NCBI GenBank assembly: GCA_021154515.1
Contig: JAJKIL010000492.1
Location: forward strand, 1-8,800
Length of the DNA stretch: 8,800 bases
Origin: Niastella sp.
GTDB taxonomy: Bacteria; Bacteroidota; Bacteroidia; Chitinophagales; Chitinophagaceae
Direction of reading: 5' to 3'
In this document: positions 1 to 6,463 of the stretch, one piece after another
Numbering within the stretch: position 1 is the first letter of the stretch
Layout: each line of letters starts with the position of its first letter
The notes under the pieces: model-generated
What the model saw: the letters and a program-made list of their open reading frames with translations, nothing else
The model's database searches: none
What the model was told of the DNA's origin: nothing
Program-made: the position numbers and the translations under genes

Positions 1-2400
1 GCCAACAATACCATTACCCAATACAAAAGCAATGAAAGCAGCGGTGCGCTGCTGCGGCCTAACCCGCATGGCAAAGGATTTCAATTAAACATCGACGACT
101 CGTGTTATGTGGTGGCCAATGGGGAAATGATCCCCGTTCCCTGTGCAAATGTTGGATCCATGAACATCGATCCAAAACTTAATAAGGTAAAAGCCGGCTT
201 AAAAATTACGGCCGAAGACTATGATCCCGGTTATAACCATGTATTGTTTACCAATACCTGGTACGGCAGCTACATGGTTGACACGGTAACTTTCGACCAT
301 TACGAAGAACCGTTCCTTAAGGGAAAGCAGATCAGCCATGCGCTGGTTGACAGTGAAAAGAACATCTGGTTTGCCACCCTGGGCGAAGGCGTATACAAAC
401 TGGCGTCGCGGGAATTTAAAACCCATTTTTTCTGTGAGAACAAGTCGCAGGAGATCTTTTCGCTGGCTAAGATAAACGGCAAAATATACGCAGGTACTGC
501 ATTCGGAAAAATATACCTGTTGCATGGAAAGGTCATTGACACCATCAATGCCAATAAAGAGTTTAATACCTCCTTATACTATGGCAGCACTAACCGCGTA
601 ACCTGTCTGCAACAATTAAAAGATGGTTCCCTGCTGATGGGTTCCGATGGGCTGTTGGTTAAAAAAACCAGCAAGGGTACTGTATTCAACACCCGCATTT
701 ATGCCATAAAATCAATTGAAGAATTAGCCAATGGGATGGTATTGGTGGGTACAGCCAAAAGGGCCCTGTTGCTACATCCCAACGATCTGTCTATACAAGA
801 TACCATTTTTCCCAGCCGTACTACCTGTGTGTGTTTCTATAACAACAATTACTACATCGGAACGGTAAACGGATTGTATGTTGCGAACCTTAATAAGCAG
901 GTGCGCTATTTGGGCGATTCCGTTCCTTCGTTACGGCAACGCATCAGTTATTTTTGTAAATCGCCCGATGGCCTGTTGTACATTGCTACGTATGGCGCCG
1001 GTATCATATGTATGAAAAACGACCAGGTGGTGAACCAGATTACCACCCAGGAAGGTATTTCAAGTAATATCTGCAGAACCCTGTTTATAAATAATGATTT
1101 CCTGTGGGCAGGTACCGACAAAGGGCTGAATAAGATCAACATCAGTCAAACGCCTTATCCGGTTACAACCTATAGCACTTCCGATGGTTTGCCCACAAAT
1201 ATTATTAATGCAGTATACGTTGATAGCAATATCATTTATGCCGGTTCCCCCGCCGGTGTTACCTGGTTCAATGAAACCAAAACAGGCCATTACTCAAAAT
1301 GCAATTTGCGTATCCTCGATATTTCGGTAGGAAATAAATCCCAGCCCCTGAAAGATAATTACCGGTTGGGTTACCAGGAAAACAGCTTGAAAATTTCTTA
1401 TGCAGGCATCTCCTTTAAATCGGGTGGCAATATCTGGTACCGGTACCGGTTAAAAGGCCTCACCGATACCTGGGATTCAACCCTGCAAAACGTGTTGGAA
1501 TATCCATCCCTGCCACCTGGCAATTACGAGTTTGAACTGATTGCCATAAACAAAAAAGGCATTGTGAGTGATCCGGTAAAGATTGCCTTTATTGTAGATG
1601 CGCCCTTCTGGCAAACTTTGCCCTTCCAGATCCTGTTCATTGCCGTTGTTATTTTAATCACCTGGCTGCTGGTGGCGTGGCGGTTTAGTATACTGCGTAG
1701 AAAAGAACAGGAAAAAACATCCGTACAGCAAAAACTGAACGAACTGGAACAAATGGCCCTGCGGGCGCAAATGAACCCGCATTTTATTTTTAACTGCCTC
1801 AATAGTATACAAAATTTTATAATAACAAACGACCTGGAGTCAACCAACCAGTACCTGACTGAATTTGCCCAGCTCATCAGGCAAACGCTCGACAATTCGG
1901 AAAAAAGCACCATTTCAATTACCAACGAAATAAAATACCTAAAGCGATACCTTGAAATGGAGATGATGCGTTTTGGCCATTCCTTCAAGTATACTGTAGG
2001 GGTTGATGCTGCACTCGACCCCGATATGGAACATATACCAACTATGATACTGCAACCTTATATCGAGAACAGCATCAGGCATGGTATCAGGTATAAAGAA
2101 AGCGGCGTTGGTACTATTGATATAAAGTTTCAAAAAATCAGCGAAGGGTTCCTGTGCATTATCCAGGACAATGGCATCGGAAGAAAAAAAGCCAGTGAAT
2201 ACAAATCAAAAATGCATGTTGAATACCAGTCGAAAGGCATGTCATTGACCGCCGAAAGAATAAATATTTTAAATCGCCAATTATCTGAACCCATTACGAT
2301 AGAAATAAATGACCTCACGGATGCACATAATCAAGCCACAGGCACCCGGATCACGTTGCGTTTTCCCTATACGATTACATTTAAACCTGTGAAAAAATGA
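1..2400 (+). CDS. Propeller/Y_Y_Y sensor histidine kinase of the LytS type, 5' partial
   Basis: The frame is open from base 1, so the start lies upstream; 799 residues are visible. They begin with beta-propeller (Reg_prop-like) repeats, with blades such as NIWFATLGEGVYKL and FLWAGTDKGLNKI, up to about residue 435. A Y_Y_Y immunoglobulin-like domain follows (about 436-538, with WYRYRLKGLTDTW and LPPGNYEFELIA), then one membrane segment (about 541-560) and a short charged coiled coil. The cytoplasmic His_kinase domain has the phospho-acceptor His594 in AQMNPHFIFN, and the ATPase part has the N box PYIENSIRHG (Asn690) and DNGIG (723-727). Known of the family: the propeller senses an extracytoplasmic signal and the kinase phosphorylates a LytTR regulator. 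The next gene overlaps by 4 bp and is such a regulator, so the pair is surely co-translated. The ligand cannot be read from the sequence. The GTG at 109 is inside the propeller and is not the start. Confidence 0.95.
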   Translation, partial: ANNTITQYKSNESSGALLRPNPHGKGFQLNIDDSCYVVANGEMIPVPCANVGSMNIDPKLNKVKAGLKITAEDYDPGYNHVLFTNTWYGSYMVDTVTFDHYEEPFLKGKQISHALVDSEKNIWFATLGEGVYKLASREFKTHFFCENKSQEIFSLAKINGKIYAGTAFGKIYLLHGKVIDTINANKEFNTSLYYGSTNRVTCLQQLKDGSLLMGSDGLLVKKTSKGTVFNTRIYAIKSIEELANGMVLVGTAKRALLLHPNDLSIQDTIFPSRTTCVCFYNNNYYIGTVNGLYVANLNKQVRYLGDSVPSLRQRISYFCKSPDGLLYIATYGAGIICMKNDQVVNQITTQEGISSNICRTLFINNDFLWAGTDKGLNKINISQTPYPVTTYSTSDGLPTNIINAVYVDSNIIYAGSPAGVTWFNETKTGHYSKCNLRILDISVGNKSQPLKDNYRLGYQENSLKISYAGISFKSGGNIWYRYRLKGLTDTWDSTLQNVLEYPSLPPGNYEFELIAINKKGIVSDPVKIAFIVDAPFWQTLPFQILFIAVVILITWLLVAWRFSILRRKEQEKTSVQQKLNELEQMALRAQMNPHFIFNCLNSIQNFIITNDLESTNQYLTEFAQLIRQTLDNSEKSTISITNEIKYLKRYLEMEMMRFGHSFKYTVGVDAALDPDMEHIPTMILQPYIENSIRHGIRYKESGVGTIDIKFQKISEGFLCIIQDNGIGRKKASEYKSKMHVEYQSKGMSLTAERINILNRQLSEPITIEINDLTDAHNQATGTRITLRFPYTITFKPVKK

Positions 2401-3140
2401 TACGAACCATTATAATAGACGACGAACCCAATAACATTGAAGCGCTCAAACAGCTGTTGATCAAATACTGTCCGCTTGCAGAACTGATCGGAGTGGCCGA
2501 GAACATCCGTACCGGCCAGGCCCTTATTTTACAAACCAAACCCGACCTGGTTTTTCTTGATATTGAAATGCCATTTGGCAATGCCTTTGAACTGCTCAAC
2601 AACCTGTCGCCGGTTAACTTTGAGATCATCTTTGTAACGGCCTTCGATAACTATGCCATCAATGCCATAAAATATTCTGCGCTGGATTATTTGTTAAAGC
2701 CGGTGAATATAAAAGATCTGCAGGCAGCCGTATACAAAGCAGCCGATCGTATTAAAACAAAAAATATTACCAGCAAAATAGATACCTTGATGTATAACCT
2801 GTCGGTAAACAAACCTGTTTTGCAAAAAGTAGCCCTTCCTACCCTCGATGGATTGGTTTTTGTAAATATCAATGAACTGGTTTGGCTGGAAGCAAGAGGC
2901 AGTTATACGTTTGTGTATATGCAGGACCAGCAAAAAATAATGGTTTCGCGCACGTTAAAGGAGTTTGAGGACATTCTTCCCTTTGAAAACTTTAGCCGTG
3001 TGCATCAATCGTACATTATCAATCACTTTTTTATAAAAAAATATAACAGAGGCCGGGGGGGAACCATTGAAATGGAAGACGGTACTACTATTGAAGTGTC
3101 TATGCGCAAGAAGGATGAGTTTCTGTCGAAGTTTAAATAA
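2397..3140 (+). CDS. LytTR-family response regulator
   Basis: A 247-residue DNA-binding response regulator. The N-terminal receiver domain (about 2-120) has the acidic pocket Asp8-Asp9, the phospho-acceptor Asp55 in LDIEMP, Thr81 and Lys101 in LLKP. A linker leads to a C-terminal LytTR domain (about 140-247) with the typical VWLEARGSYTFVY and FSRVHQSYIIN motifs. LytTR domains bind DNA through beta strands and usually recognise paired direct repeats. The ATG overlaps the kinase stop in ATGA, which fixes the start and implies translational coupling with the cognate LytS-type kinase. Domain order and length are normal. The target promoter is not evident in this window. A run of seven G (3055-3061) and nearby T6 and A7 tracts sit within the LytTR coding part. 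Confidence 0.97.
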   Translation: MIRTIIIDDEPNNIEALKQLLIKYCPLAELIGVAENIRTGQALILQTKPDLVFLDIEMPFGNAFELLNNLSPVNFEIIFVTAFDNYAINAIKYSALDYLLKPVNIKDLQAAVYKAADRIKTKNITSKIDTLMYNLSVNKPVLQKVALPTLDGLVFVNINELVWLEARGSYTFVYMQDQQKIMVSRTLKEFEDILPFENFSRVHQSYIINHFFIKKYNRGRGGTIEMEDGTTIEVSMRKKDEFLSKFK

Positions 3141-3172
3141 ACAGTGAGGCTGCAGAAGCAGGAGAAAAATGA

Positions 3173-3204
3173 GTTGAAAAGTTAACAGGTTGACGTGTTG
3201 ACAA
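3173..3204 (+). repeat. Array of four GTTRACNN octamers, forward
   Basis: Four consecutive 8-bp units start at 3173, 3181, 3189 and 3197. Each begins GTT and fits GTTRACNN closely; the first has AA in place of AC, and the last two bases vary. The array lies 32 bp after the LytTR regulator stop and reads in the same direction as that gene. An inverted array of the same unit lies 21 bp further on. In RNA, GUUGAC can pair with itself using two central G-U wobbles, so the array may be structured even alone. Confidence 0.85.
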
Positions 3205-3225
3205 GGTATAATGCTAATAATTGAC

Positions 3226-3257
3226 TTGTTAACCTGTCAACTTTTCAACCTGTCAAC
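3226..3257 (-). repeat. Array of four GTTRACNN octamers, reverse
   Basis: Read on the minus strand, four 8-bp units occupy 3257-3250, 3249-3242, 3241-3234 and 3233-3226; three match GTTRACNN and one has AA in place of AC. The array is downstream of the lpxD-like gene and reads in that gene's direction. It mirrors the forward array at 3173-3204. Confidence 0.85.
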
Positions 3258-3280
3258 TCTTACTTCCTACTTCTTACTTC
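3258..3280 (-). repeat. Three GAAGTAR heptamers next to the octamer array
   Basis: Read on the minus strand from 3280, three 7-bp units (GAAGTAA, GAAGTAG, GAAGTAA) are followed by GA and then directly by the reverse octamer array. A similar GTAAGAAGTGG occurs at 8741-8751 beyond the octamer array at 8683-8714, so the two repeat types may belong to one composite element. The function is unknown. Confidence 0.6.
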
Positions 3281-3312
3281 AGCCACTTAAAAAACGAAAA
3301 TATTCACCTGAA

Positions 3313-4260
3313 TTACTTAGCTCCTTTTATCTTTTCCCAGATCTCCGGGATCCGTTTCACCCAAACCAGTTCCCGTTTTTTAATACTGGCATCTTCAGCC
3401 GGTGAACCAAAATAAACCTTACCACTTTCCAGGGTACCACCCACACCGCTTTGCGCCAGTACAACCGCGTTATCACCTATCGATAAAGTTTTAGACACTC
3501 CCACCTGACCCCAAAGAATAACACCATTACCAAGCGTTGTAGCACCCGCTATACCAACCTGTGCAGCCAGCAAACAGTTTACACCTAAAACCGTATCGTG
3601 ACCAATGTGAACCATATTATCGAGTTTGCTGCCCCGGCCAATACGGGTATCGTGCGATACCCCCCGATCGATGGTGCAACCGGCACCGATCTCCACATCA
3701 CTTTCAATAACTACCCTTCCACAACTTTCCATTTTCTTGTACCACACCGCCCGGTCCTTCCTGGTATTGTAATAAAAAGCATCCGATCCTATAACTGTGC
3801 CGGCCTGAATGATAACATTATCGCCAATAACGCAGTGATCCATTATGGTAACGTTGGGACCAATAAAACAATCCTTTCCAATACTTACTTCATGGCCAAT
3901 ATAAACGTTAGGCGCTATATATGAACCTTCTCCGATGGTTGCCGAATCGCTGACAGGCTTAACAGCGGGTTTAAAGGGTCGAAAGTGACGTACTATGGTT
4001 TGATAAGCTTCGAATGGATTATCAACGATCAGCAATGCTTTCCCTTCAGGACACTCGGTTTTTTGATTTATGATAATAAAAGTGGCTTCTGAATGCAAAC
4101 ACTTGTTGTAATATTTGGGATGATCAACGAAAACCAGGTCGCCTGGTTCTACCTTATGGATCTCATTGATACCAGTAGCCATTCCTTCTGTATTGCCAGC
4201 AAGCTCAGCACCAATCAAATTGGCTATCCATTTAACCGAAACAGGAGCAGGAAATTTCAT
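3313..4260 (-). CDS. lpxD: LpxD-family UDP-3-O-acylglucosamine N-acyltransferase (shorter paralogue type)
   Basis: A 315-residue left-handed beta-helix acyltransferase. Residues 1 to about 100 match the LpxD N-terminal uridine-binding domain (GAELAGN, GINEIHKVEPGDLVFV, NPFEAY). From about 105 to 285 there are repeated hexapeptides such as IGEGSY, IGHEVS, IGKDCF and IGDNVI. The segment VEIGAGCTIDRG (189-200) and His221 in VHIGHDTVLG match the LpxD active-site region; His221 aligns with the catalytic histidine. Known role: transfer of a 3-hydroxyacyl chain from acyl-ACP to UDP-3-O-acylglucosamine, the third step of lipid A synthesis at the inner membrane. The C-terminus is short compared with the roughly 340-residue E. 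coli enzyme. Bacteroidota often carry a second, shorter LpxD-like gene away from the lpxA/lpxC genes. This lone gene fits that pattern, so its exact acyl acceptor is less certain than its family. A TAnnTTTG box stands just upstream. Confidence 0.88.
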   Translation of the reverse strand: MKFPAPVSVKWIANLIGAELAGNTEGMATGINEIHKVEPGDLVFVDHPKYYNKCLHSEATFIIINQKTECPEGKALLIVDNPFEAYQTIVRHFRPFKPAVKPVSDSATIGEGSYIAPNVYIGHEVSIGKDCFIGPNVTIMDHCVIGDNVIIQAGTVIGSDAFYYNTRKDRAVWYKKMESCGRVVIESDVEIGAGCTIDRGVSHDTRIGRGSKLDNMVHIGHDTVLGVNCLLAAQVGIAGATTLGNGVILWGQVGVSKTLSIGDNAVVLAQSGVGGTLESGKVYFGSPAEDASIKKRELVWVKRIPEIWEKIKGAK

Positions 4261-4276
4261 AACCGATTAATTTTCG

Positions 4277-4284
4277 CAAAAGTA
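4277..4284 (-). promoter_or_regulatory. Candidate -7 box of the lpxD-like gene
   Basis: The minus strand reads TACTTTTG, a full match to the Bacteroidota -7 consensus TAnnTTTG, ending 16 bp before the lpxD ATG. The implied leader is only about 10 nt. No good -33 TTG is visible, and no Shine-Dalgarno precedes the ATG, which is common in this phylum. Confidence 0.55.
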
Positions 4285-4467
4285 ACGCACGATCAGCACA
4301 CCGATGGGGTATTTCCTTTCAGTTTCATGTTTTATGATATATTATGACCGCCTTTTAACCTTTTCAATGATCTTTTTGCCAAAAAGTAAATTACAGTTAC
4401 CAGCTCGATCAATGGATTTTTTTACTGTGATGCATGTATAATCTGATGGTGAAGTAAACATGCAATA

Positions 4468-4483
4468 AACAACACGTGTTGTT
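4468..4483. promoter_or_regulatory. 16-bp perfect palindrome, candidate operator
   Basis: AACAACACGTGTTGTT is identical to its own reverse complement and is centred on CACGTG. It lies 208 bp upstream of the lpxD-like start and 305 bp upstream of rluE, inside the divergent non-coding region. The shape fits a dimeric regulator site, but no cognate regulator can be named. Confidence 0.4.
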
Positions 4484-4707
4484 ATCACTCAACATACCAC
4501 ATAACATACAACCCGCTGCCAGCGCCTGTTTCAGCTGATGTAAAAAATCAAAACAAGGAAGCGTATAGCATCCTGTTGATATAAAAACATGTTCAACATT
4601 GCACATAACGATGAAATAAGCCTTCGCTTTTCCCCATTACATAAAAAAAATGTGAATAAAATTTATTAGAATATTTTTTCAGATAGAAAAAATTATTTTT
4701 AATATTG

Positions 4708-4780
4708 TGGAGGGAAATTTATTTCCCGGTACTTACTAACCCATCCATATAATAAATCTCCCGGTTCACCGGGAGATTTT
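4708..4780 (+). ncRNA. Candidate small RNA or attenuator leader before rluE
   Basis: Two hairpins stand in series: GGGAAA-TTTA-TTTCCC at 4712-4727, and an 11-bp stem with a TTCA loop at 4754-4779. TCCCGG occurs in the 3' arm of the first (4724-4729) and in the 5' arm of the second, and both copies can pair with CCGGGA at 4769-4774. Exclusive folds are therefore possible, as in attenuators. TAATATTG at 4700-4707 is a one-mismatch -7 box that would start a short transcript here. The start and extent are guesses. Confidence 0.3.
4754..4780 (+). terminator. Strong intrinsic-terminator-like hairpin just before rluE
   Basis: AAATCTCCCGG (4754-4764), loop TTCA, and CCGGGAGATTT (4769-4779) form a perfect 11-bp stem ending in TTTT. 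No same-strand gene precedes it in the 400 bp upstream. It ends 7 bp before the rluE ATG, and its 3' arm contains GGGAG, the only Shine-Dalgarno-like string near that start (12-nt gap). It could end a short upstream transcript, attenuate rluE, or hide its ribosome site. Confidence 0.6.
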
Positions 4781-4787
4781 CATTTGT

Positions 4788-5372
4788 ATGCATCGCTATT
4801 TTATTATCTATAAGCCATTCCAGGTATTATCACAATTCACTTCTGAAGAAGGAAAACATACATTGAAAACATTTTTCAATGTGCCTGCAGATGTATATCC
4901 GGTAGGCCGGTTAGATTATGACAGTGAAGGAATATTGATACTTACCAATGATACTTCGTTAAATCATCGCCTGTTGAATCCTTCCTTTGCACACGAACGG
5001 GAATATTGGGTGCAGGTTGATGGTGATATACATGATAAAGCAATACAGCAATTACAAACCGGCGTTACAATAACCATTAACGGGTCAAAATACCGCACCC
5101 GGCCCTGTAAGGCAACGCGTTTTACCAACACACCGCCGGTGCCCGAACGCAATCCACCCATTCGTTATCGAAAAGAGATCCCTACCAGTTGGATTAAACT
5201 GGTATTAACAGAAGGAAAGAACCGCCAGGTTCGAAAAATGACAGCCCAAACCGGCTTTCCTACCCTTCGGTTGATCCGTTATCGTATTGAAGGCATCACA
5301 TTGGAAGGTTTATTACCCGGTGAAATGCGTGAAATGAATAAAAATGACATCTATACCCGATTGTTCGGGTAA
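4788..5372 (+). CDS. rluE: 23S rRNA pseudouridine synthase RluE
   Basis: A 194-residue pseudouridine synthase of the RsuA/RluB/E/F family. The fold motifs are in order: an N-terminal YKPFQVLSQFTSEEGKHTL, the catalytic VGRLDYDSEGILILTND with Asp43, RNPPIRYRKEIPTSW (121-135), and EGKNRQVRKMTAQTGFPTL (142-160). These strings match E. coli RluE closely, including the RNPPIR-x-RK-x-IPTSW segment, and as in RluE there is no N-terminal S4 domain. Known role: conversion of one uridine in the peptidyl-transferase region of 23S rRNA (U2457 in E. coli) to pseudouridine. The ATG at 4788 is chosen because the family-typical N-terminus begins right after it. The gene appears to stand alone, with a terminator-like hairpin before it and several hairpins after it. 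The last codons and first stop base (5355-5370) themselves form a hairpin, ACCCGA-TTGT-TCGGGT. Confidence 0.93.
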   Translation: MHRYFIIYKPFQVLSQFTSEEGKHTLKTFFNVPADVYPVGRLDYDSEGILILTNDTSLNHRLLNPSFAHEREYWVQVDGDIHDKAIQQLQTGVTITINGSKYRTRPCKATRFTNTPPVPERNPPIRYRKEIPTSWIKLVLTEGKNRQVRKMTAQTGFPTLRLIRYRIEGITLEGLLPGEMREMNKNDIYTRLFG

Positions 5373-5480
5373 GGCACCGATAATTATATTCCGGGACGCC
5401 CCGGGTTTTATCGGCCTGCCTGAATTTCAAGGCTTGCGCCTTGCTTTACACGCCGGAGCTTTAGCGTAGACGTGTGCCTT
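5371..5480. repeat. 110-bp multi-hairpin element with terminal inverted repeats
   Basis: The block is bounded by AAGGCAC (5371-5377) and its exact reverse complement GTGCCTT (5474-5480). Inside are three further stems: CCGATAA/TTATCGG (5377-5383 and 5408-5414) with the nested GC stem, CAAGGC-TTGC-GCCTTG (5428-5443), and ACACG/CGTGT (5448-5452 and 5471-5475). The whole could fold as a branched structure closed by the terminal repeat. It resembles a REP-like or MITE-like interspersed element, or a structured RNA. It starts on the last two bases of the rluE stop codon. One copy is seen here, so mobility is unproven. Confidence 0.4.
5391..5409 (+). terminator. Candidate rluE terminator
   Basis: CCGGG (5391-5395), loop ACGC and CCCGG (5400-5404) form a GC stem followed by GTTTT, 18 bp after the rluE stop. 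It is enclosed by a second stem, CCGATAA (5377-5383) with TTATCGG (5408-5414). A run of four T makes this a plausible but modest intrinsic terminator. Confidence 0.5.
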
Positions 5481-5488
5481 TATTTCAT

Positions 5489-5496
5489 TACCTTGC
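5489..5496 (+). promoter_or_regulatory. Weak candidate -7 box of yicC
   Basis: TACCTTGC resembles TAnnTTTG with one T fewer and ends 16 bp before the yicC ATG. An AAGG at 5502-5505 could serve as a weak ribosome site. No -33 element is clear, so the call is tentative. Confidence 0.3.
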
Positions 5497-5512
5497 TAAA
5501 AAAAGGTACGTT

Positions 5513-6388
5513 ATGTTGAAATCAATGACCGGCTTTGGAAGAAGTGAACAAACCGTGGGAGATAAGACCTTCCTGGTTGATATTAAATCACTGAATGGAA
5601 AACAATTTGAACTGTCCTTAAAGATCCCGGCTTTCCTGAAGCCTTTTGAGTTTGATATCCGATCGTTGTTATCTAAAAAACTCGGAAGAGGTACCATCGA
5701 TTGTACCATCAGCCTTAAGGAAAGCGGCGCCGCCAAACCCGTAAGCATAAATACCGACCTGGCTAAAGCCTATTATCAACCCATTGCTGAATTATCGAAG
5801 GCATTGAACCTCGATCCCTCTCATATCTTAAGCACCCTTATTAAATTACCAGAAGTTATCACGCCTACCGGTGATACCCTAACCGACGATGAATGGGCGC
5901 AATTTGAAAGGGTAATTGAAGCCGCTATGGCCAATCTTACCACCCATCGCCTTCAGGAAGGTAAAATAATGGAAGCCGACCTGCTGTTGCGTATAAACAA
6001 TATTCAAAAGCAACAGGACATCATTGCTACCCTGGAGCCTTTACGTAAAACAAAGATCAAAGAAGGCTTAACCAAGGTGCTGGAAGACAATGTGGGGAAA
6101 GAAAACTACGATCCCAACCGCCTGGAACAGGAGTTGATCTACTACATTGAAAAAATTGACCTCAGTGAAGAGCAGGTACGCCTGCAAACCCATTGCGAAT
6201 ATTTTAAAACCATTCTAAGCGAACCTGAAGAAGGAAAAGGCAAAAAGTTATCATTTGTGTTGCAGGAAATAGGCCGTGAAATAAATACCACCGGCGCCAA
6301 AGCCTACGATTCCACTATTCAGAAATGTGTGGTGCTGATGAAAGACGAACTGGAAAAAGCAAAAGAACAGGTATTGAACGTACTATAA
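5513..6388 (+). CDS. yicC: YicC/YloC-family endoribonuclease
   Basis: A 291-residue protein, close to the 287 of E. coli YicC. It opens with MLKSMTGFGR, the family signature N-terminus, which selects the ATG at 5513; extra in-frame residues back to a GTG at 5474 fall in the upstream hairpin element. The YicC-like N-terminal domain (about 1-155) is followed by a helical middle and the C-terminal DUF1732 region with LSFVLQEIGREINTTGAKAYD (Gln251, Glu252, Arg255 and Asn258 visible). Known of the family: E. coli YicC and B. subtilis YloC are endoribonucleases; in E. coli YicC has been linked to small-RNA decay. In many Bacteroidota a guanylate kinase gene follows, but here gldH does. A long hairpin and a separate promoter box come next, so yicC probably ends its own transcript. 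Confidence 0.93.
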   Translation: MLKSMTGFGRSEQTVGDKTFLVDIKSLNGKQFELSLKIPAFLKPFEFDIRSLLSKKLGRGTIDCTISLKESGAAKPVSINTDLAKAYYQPIAELSKALNLDPSHILSTLIKLPEVITPTGDTLTDDEWAQFERVIEAAMANLTTHRLQEGKIMEADLLLRINNIQKQQDIIATLEPLRKTKIKEGLTKVLEDNVGKENYDPNRLEQELIYYIEKIDLSEEQVRLQTHCEYFKTILSEPEEGKGKKLSFVLQEIGREINTTGAKAYDSTIQKCVVLMKDELEKAKEQVLNVL

Positions 6389-6389
6389 C

Positions 6390-6435
6390 CAGGTGCCGGT
6401 TCCCGGCTACCGGTTAACCGGGAACCGGCGACCTG
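6390..6435 (+). terminator. Long GC-rich hairpin after yicC
   Basis: CCGGTTCCCGG (6396-6406) pairs perfectly with CCGGGAACCGG (6418-6428). The stem is extended by a G-C pair and, past a one-base bulge, by CAGGT/ACCTG (6390-6394 and 6431-6435), giving about 17 bp. The 11-base loop holds another ACCGGT palindrome. It starts one base after the yicC stop. No T run follows directly, so it may terminate transcription, protect the yicC mRNA 3' end, or be an interspersed palindromic repeat. Confidence 0.6.
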
Positions 6436-6463
6436 AACAACAAACCATATTTTGTTTCGTTCC

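Larger units (their letters stand above)
3173..3257. terminator. Candidate bidirectional terminator hairpin between convergent genes
   Basis: Two octamer arrays in opposite orientation (3173-3204 and 3226-3257) can fold into a long imperfect stem with a loop around 3205-3225. Shifting the pairing by one unit gives a near-perfect stretch: GTTGAAAA at 3173-3180 pairs fully with 3242-3249, and the next unit pairs with 3234-3241 with one wobble. The site is where transcription of the LytTR regulator (+) and the lpxD-like gene (-) converges, so termination or blocking of read-through is the likely role. There is no classic GC stem with a T run, so the mechanism is inferred. Confidence 0.5.
4261..4787. 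other. 527-bp non-coding divergent intergenic region
   Basis: This AT-rich stretch separates the minus-strand lpxD-like gene from plus-strand rluE. It holds the lpxD promoter box (4277-4284), a 16-bp perfect palindrome (4468-4483), a 7-bp inverted pair TGCATGT/ACATGCA (4431-4437 and 4458-4464), and two AACATAC direct repeats 12 bp apart (4491 and 4503). It also has an AT-only stem ATTTTTTC/GAAAAAAT (4673-4680 and 4686-4693) and two GC-rich hairpins close to rluE. No convincing protein gene was found. It is much longer than a simple promoter region needs to be, so regulatory sites or a small RNA are likely. Confidence 0.6.

Noticed and set aside
1434..1450. GGTACCGGTACCGG tandem palindrome
   Set aside because: It encodes the conserved Tyr-Arg-Tyr-Arg of the Y_Y_Y domain, so coding constraint explains it.
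3173..3280. CRISPR-like array
   Set aside because: The units are 8 and 7 bp in direct tandem with no spacers and no cas genes nearby.
3598..3924. Plus-strand open frame antisense to the lpxD-like gene
   Set aside because: It lies wholly within a clearly coding, conserved beta-helix gene and reflects its hexapeptide codon pattern.
4409..4606. 65-residue, Cys-rich minus-strand open frame in the divergent region
   Set aside because: It has no ribosome site, no TAnnTTTG box and no recognisable domain, and it spans the palindrome and direct repeats; it is most likely chance.
5371..5480. tRNA-like cloverleaf
   Set aside because: There are several stems, but no conserved T-arm GTTC sequence or anticodon-arm layout, and the length and arm sizes do not fit.
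5474..5512. Upstream GTG start for yicC
   Set aside because: The family N-terminus begins at MLKSMTGFGR, and the extra residues would be encoded by the hairpin element.
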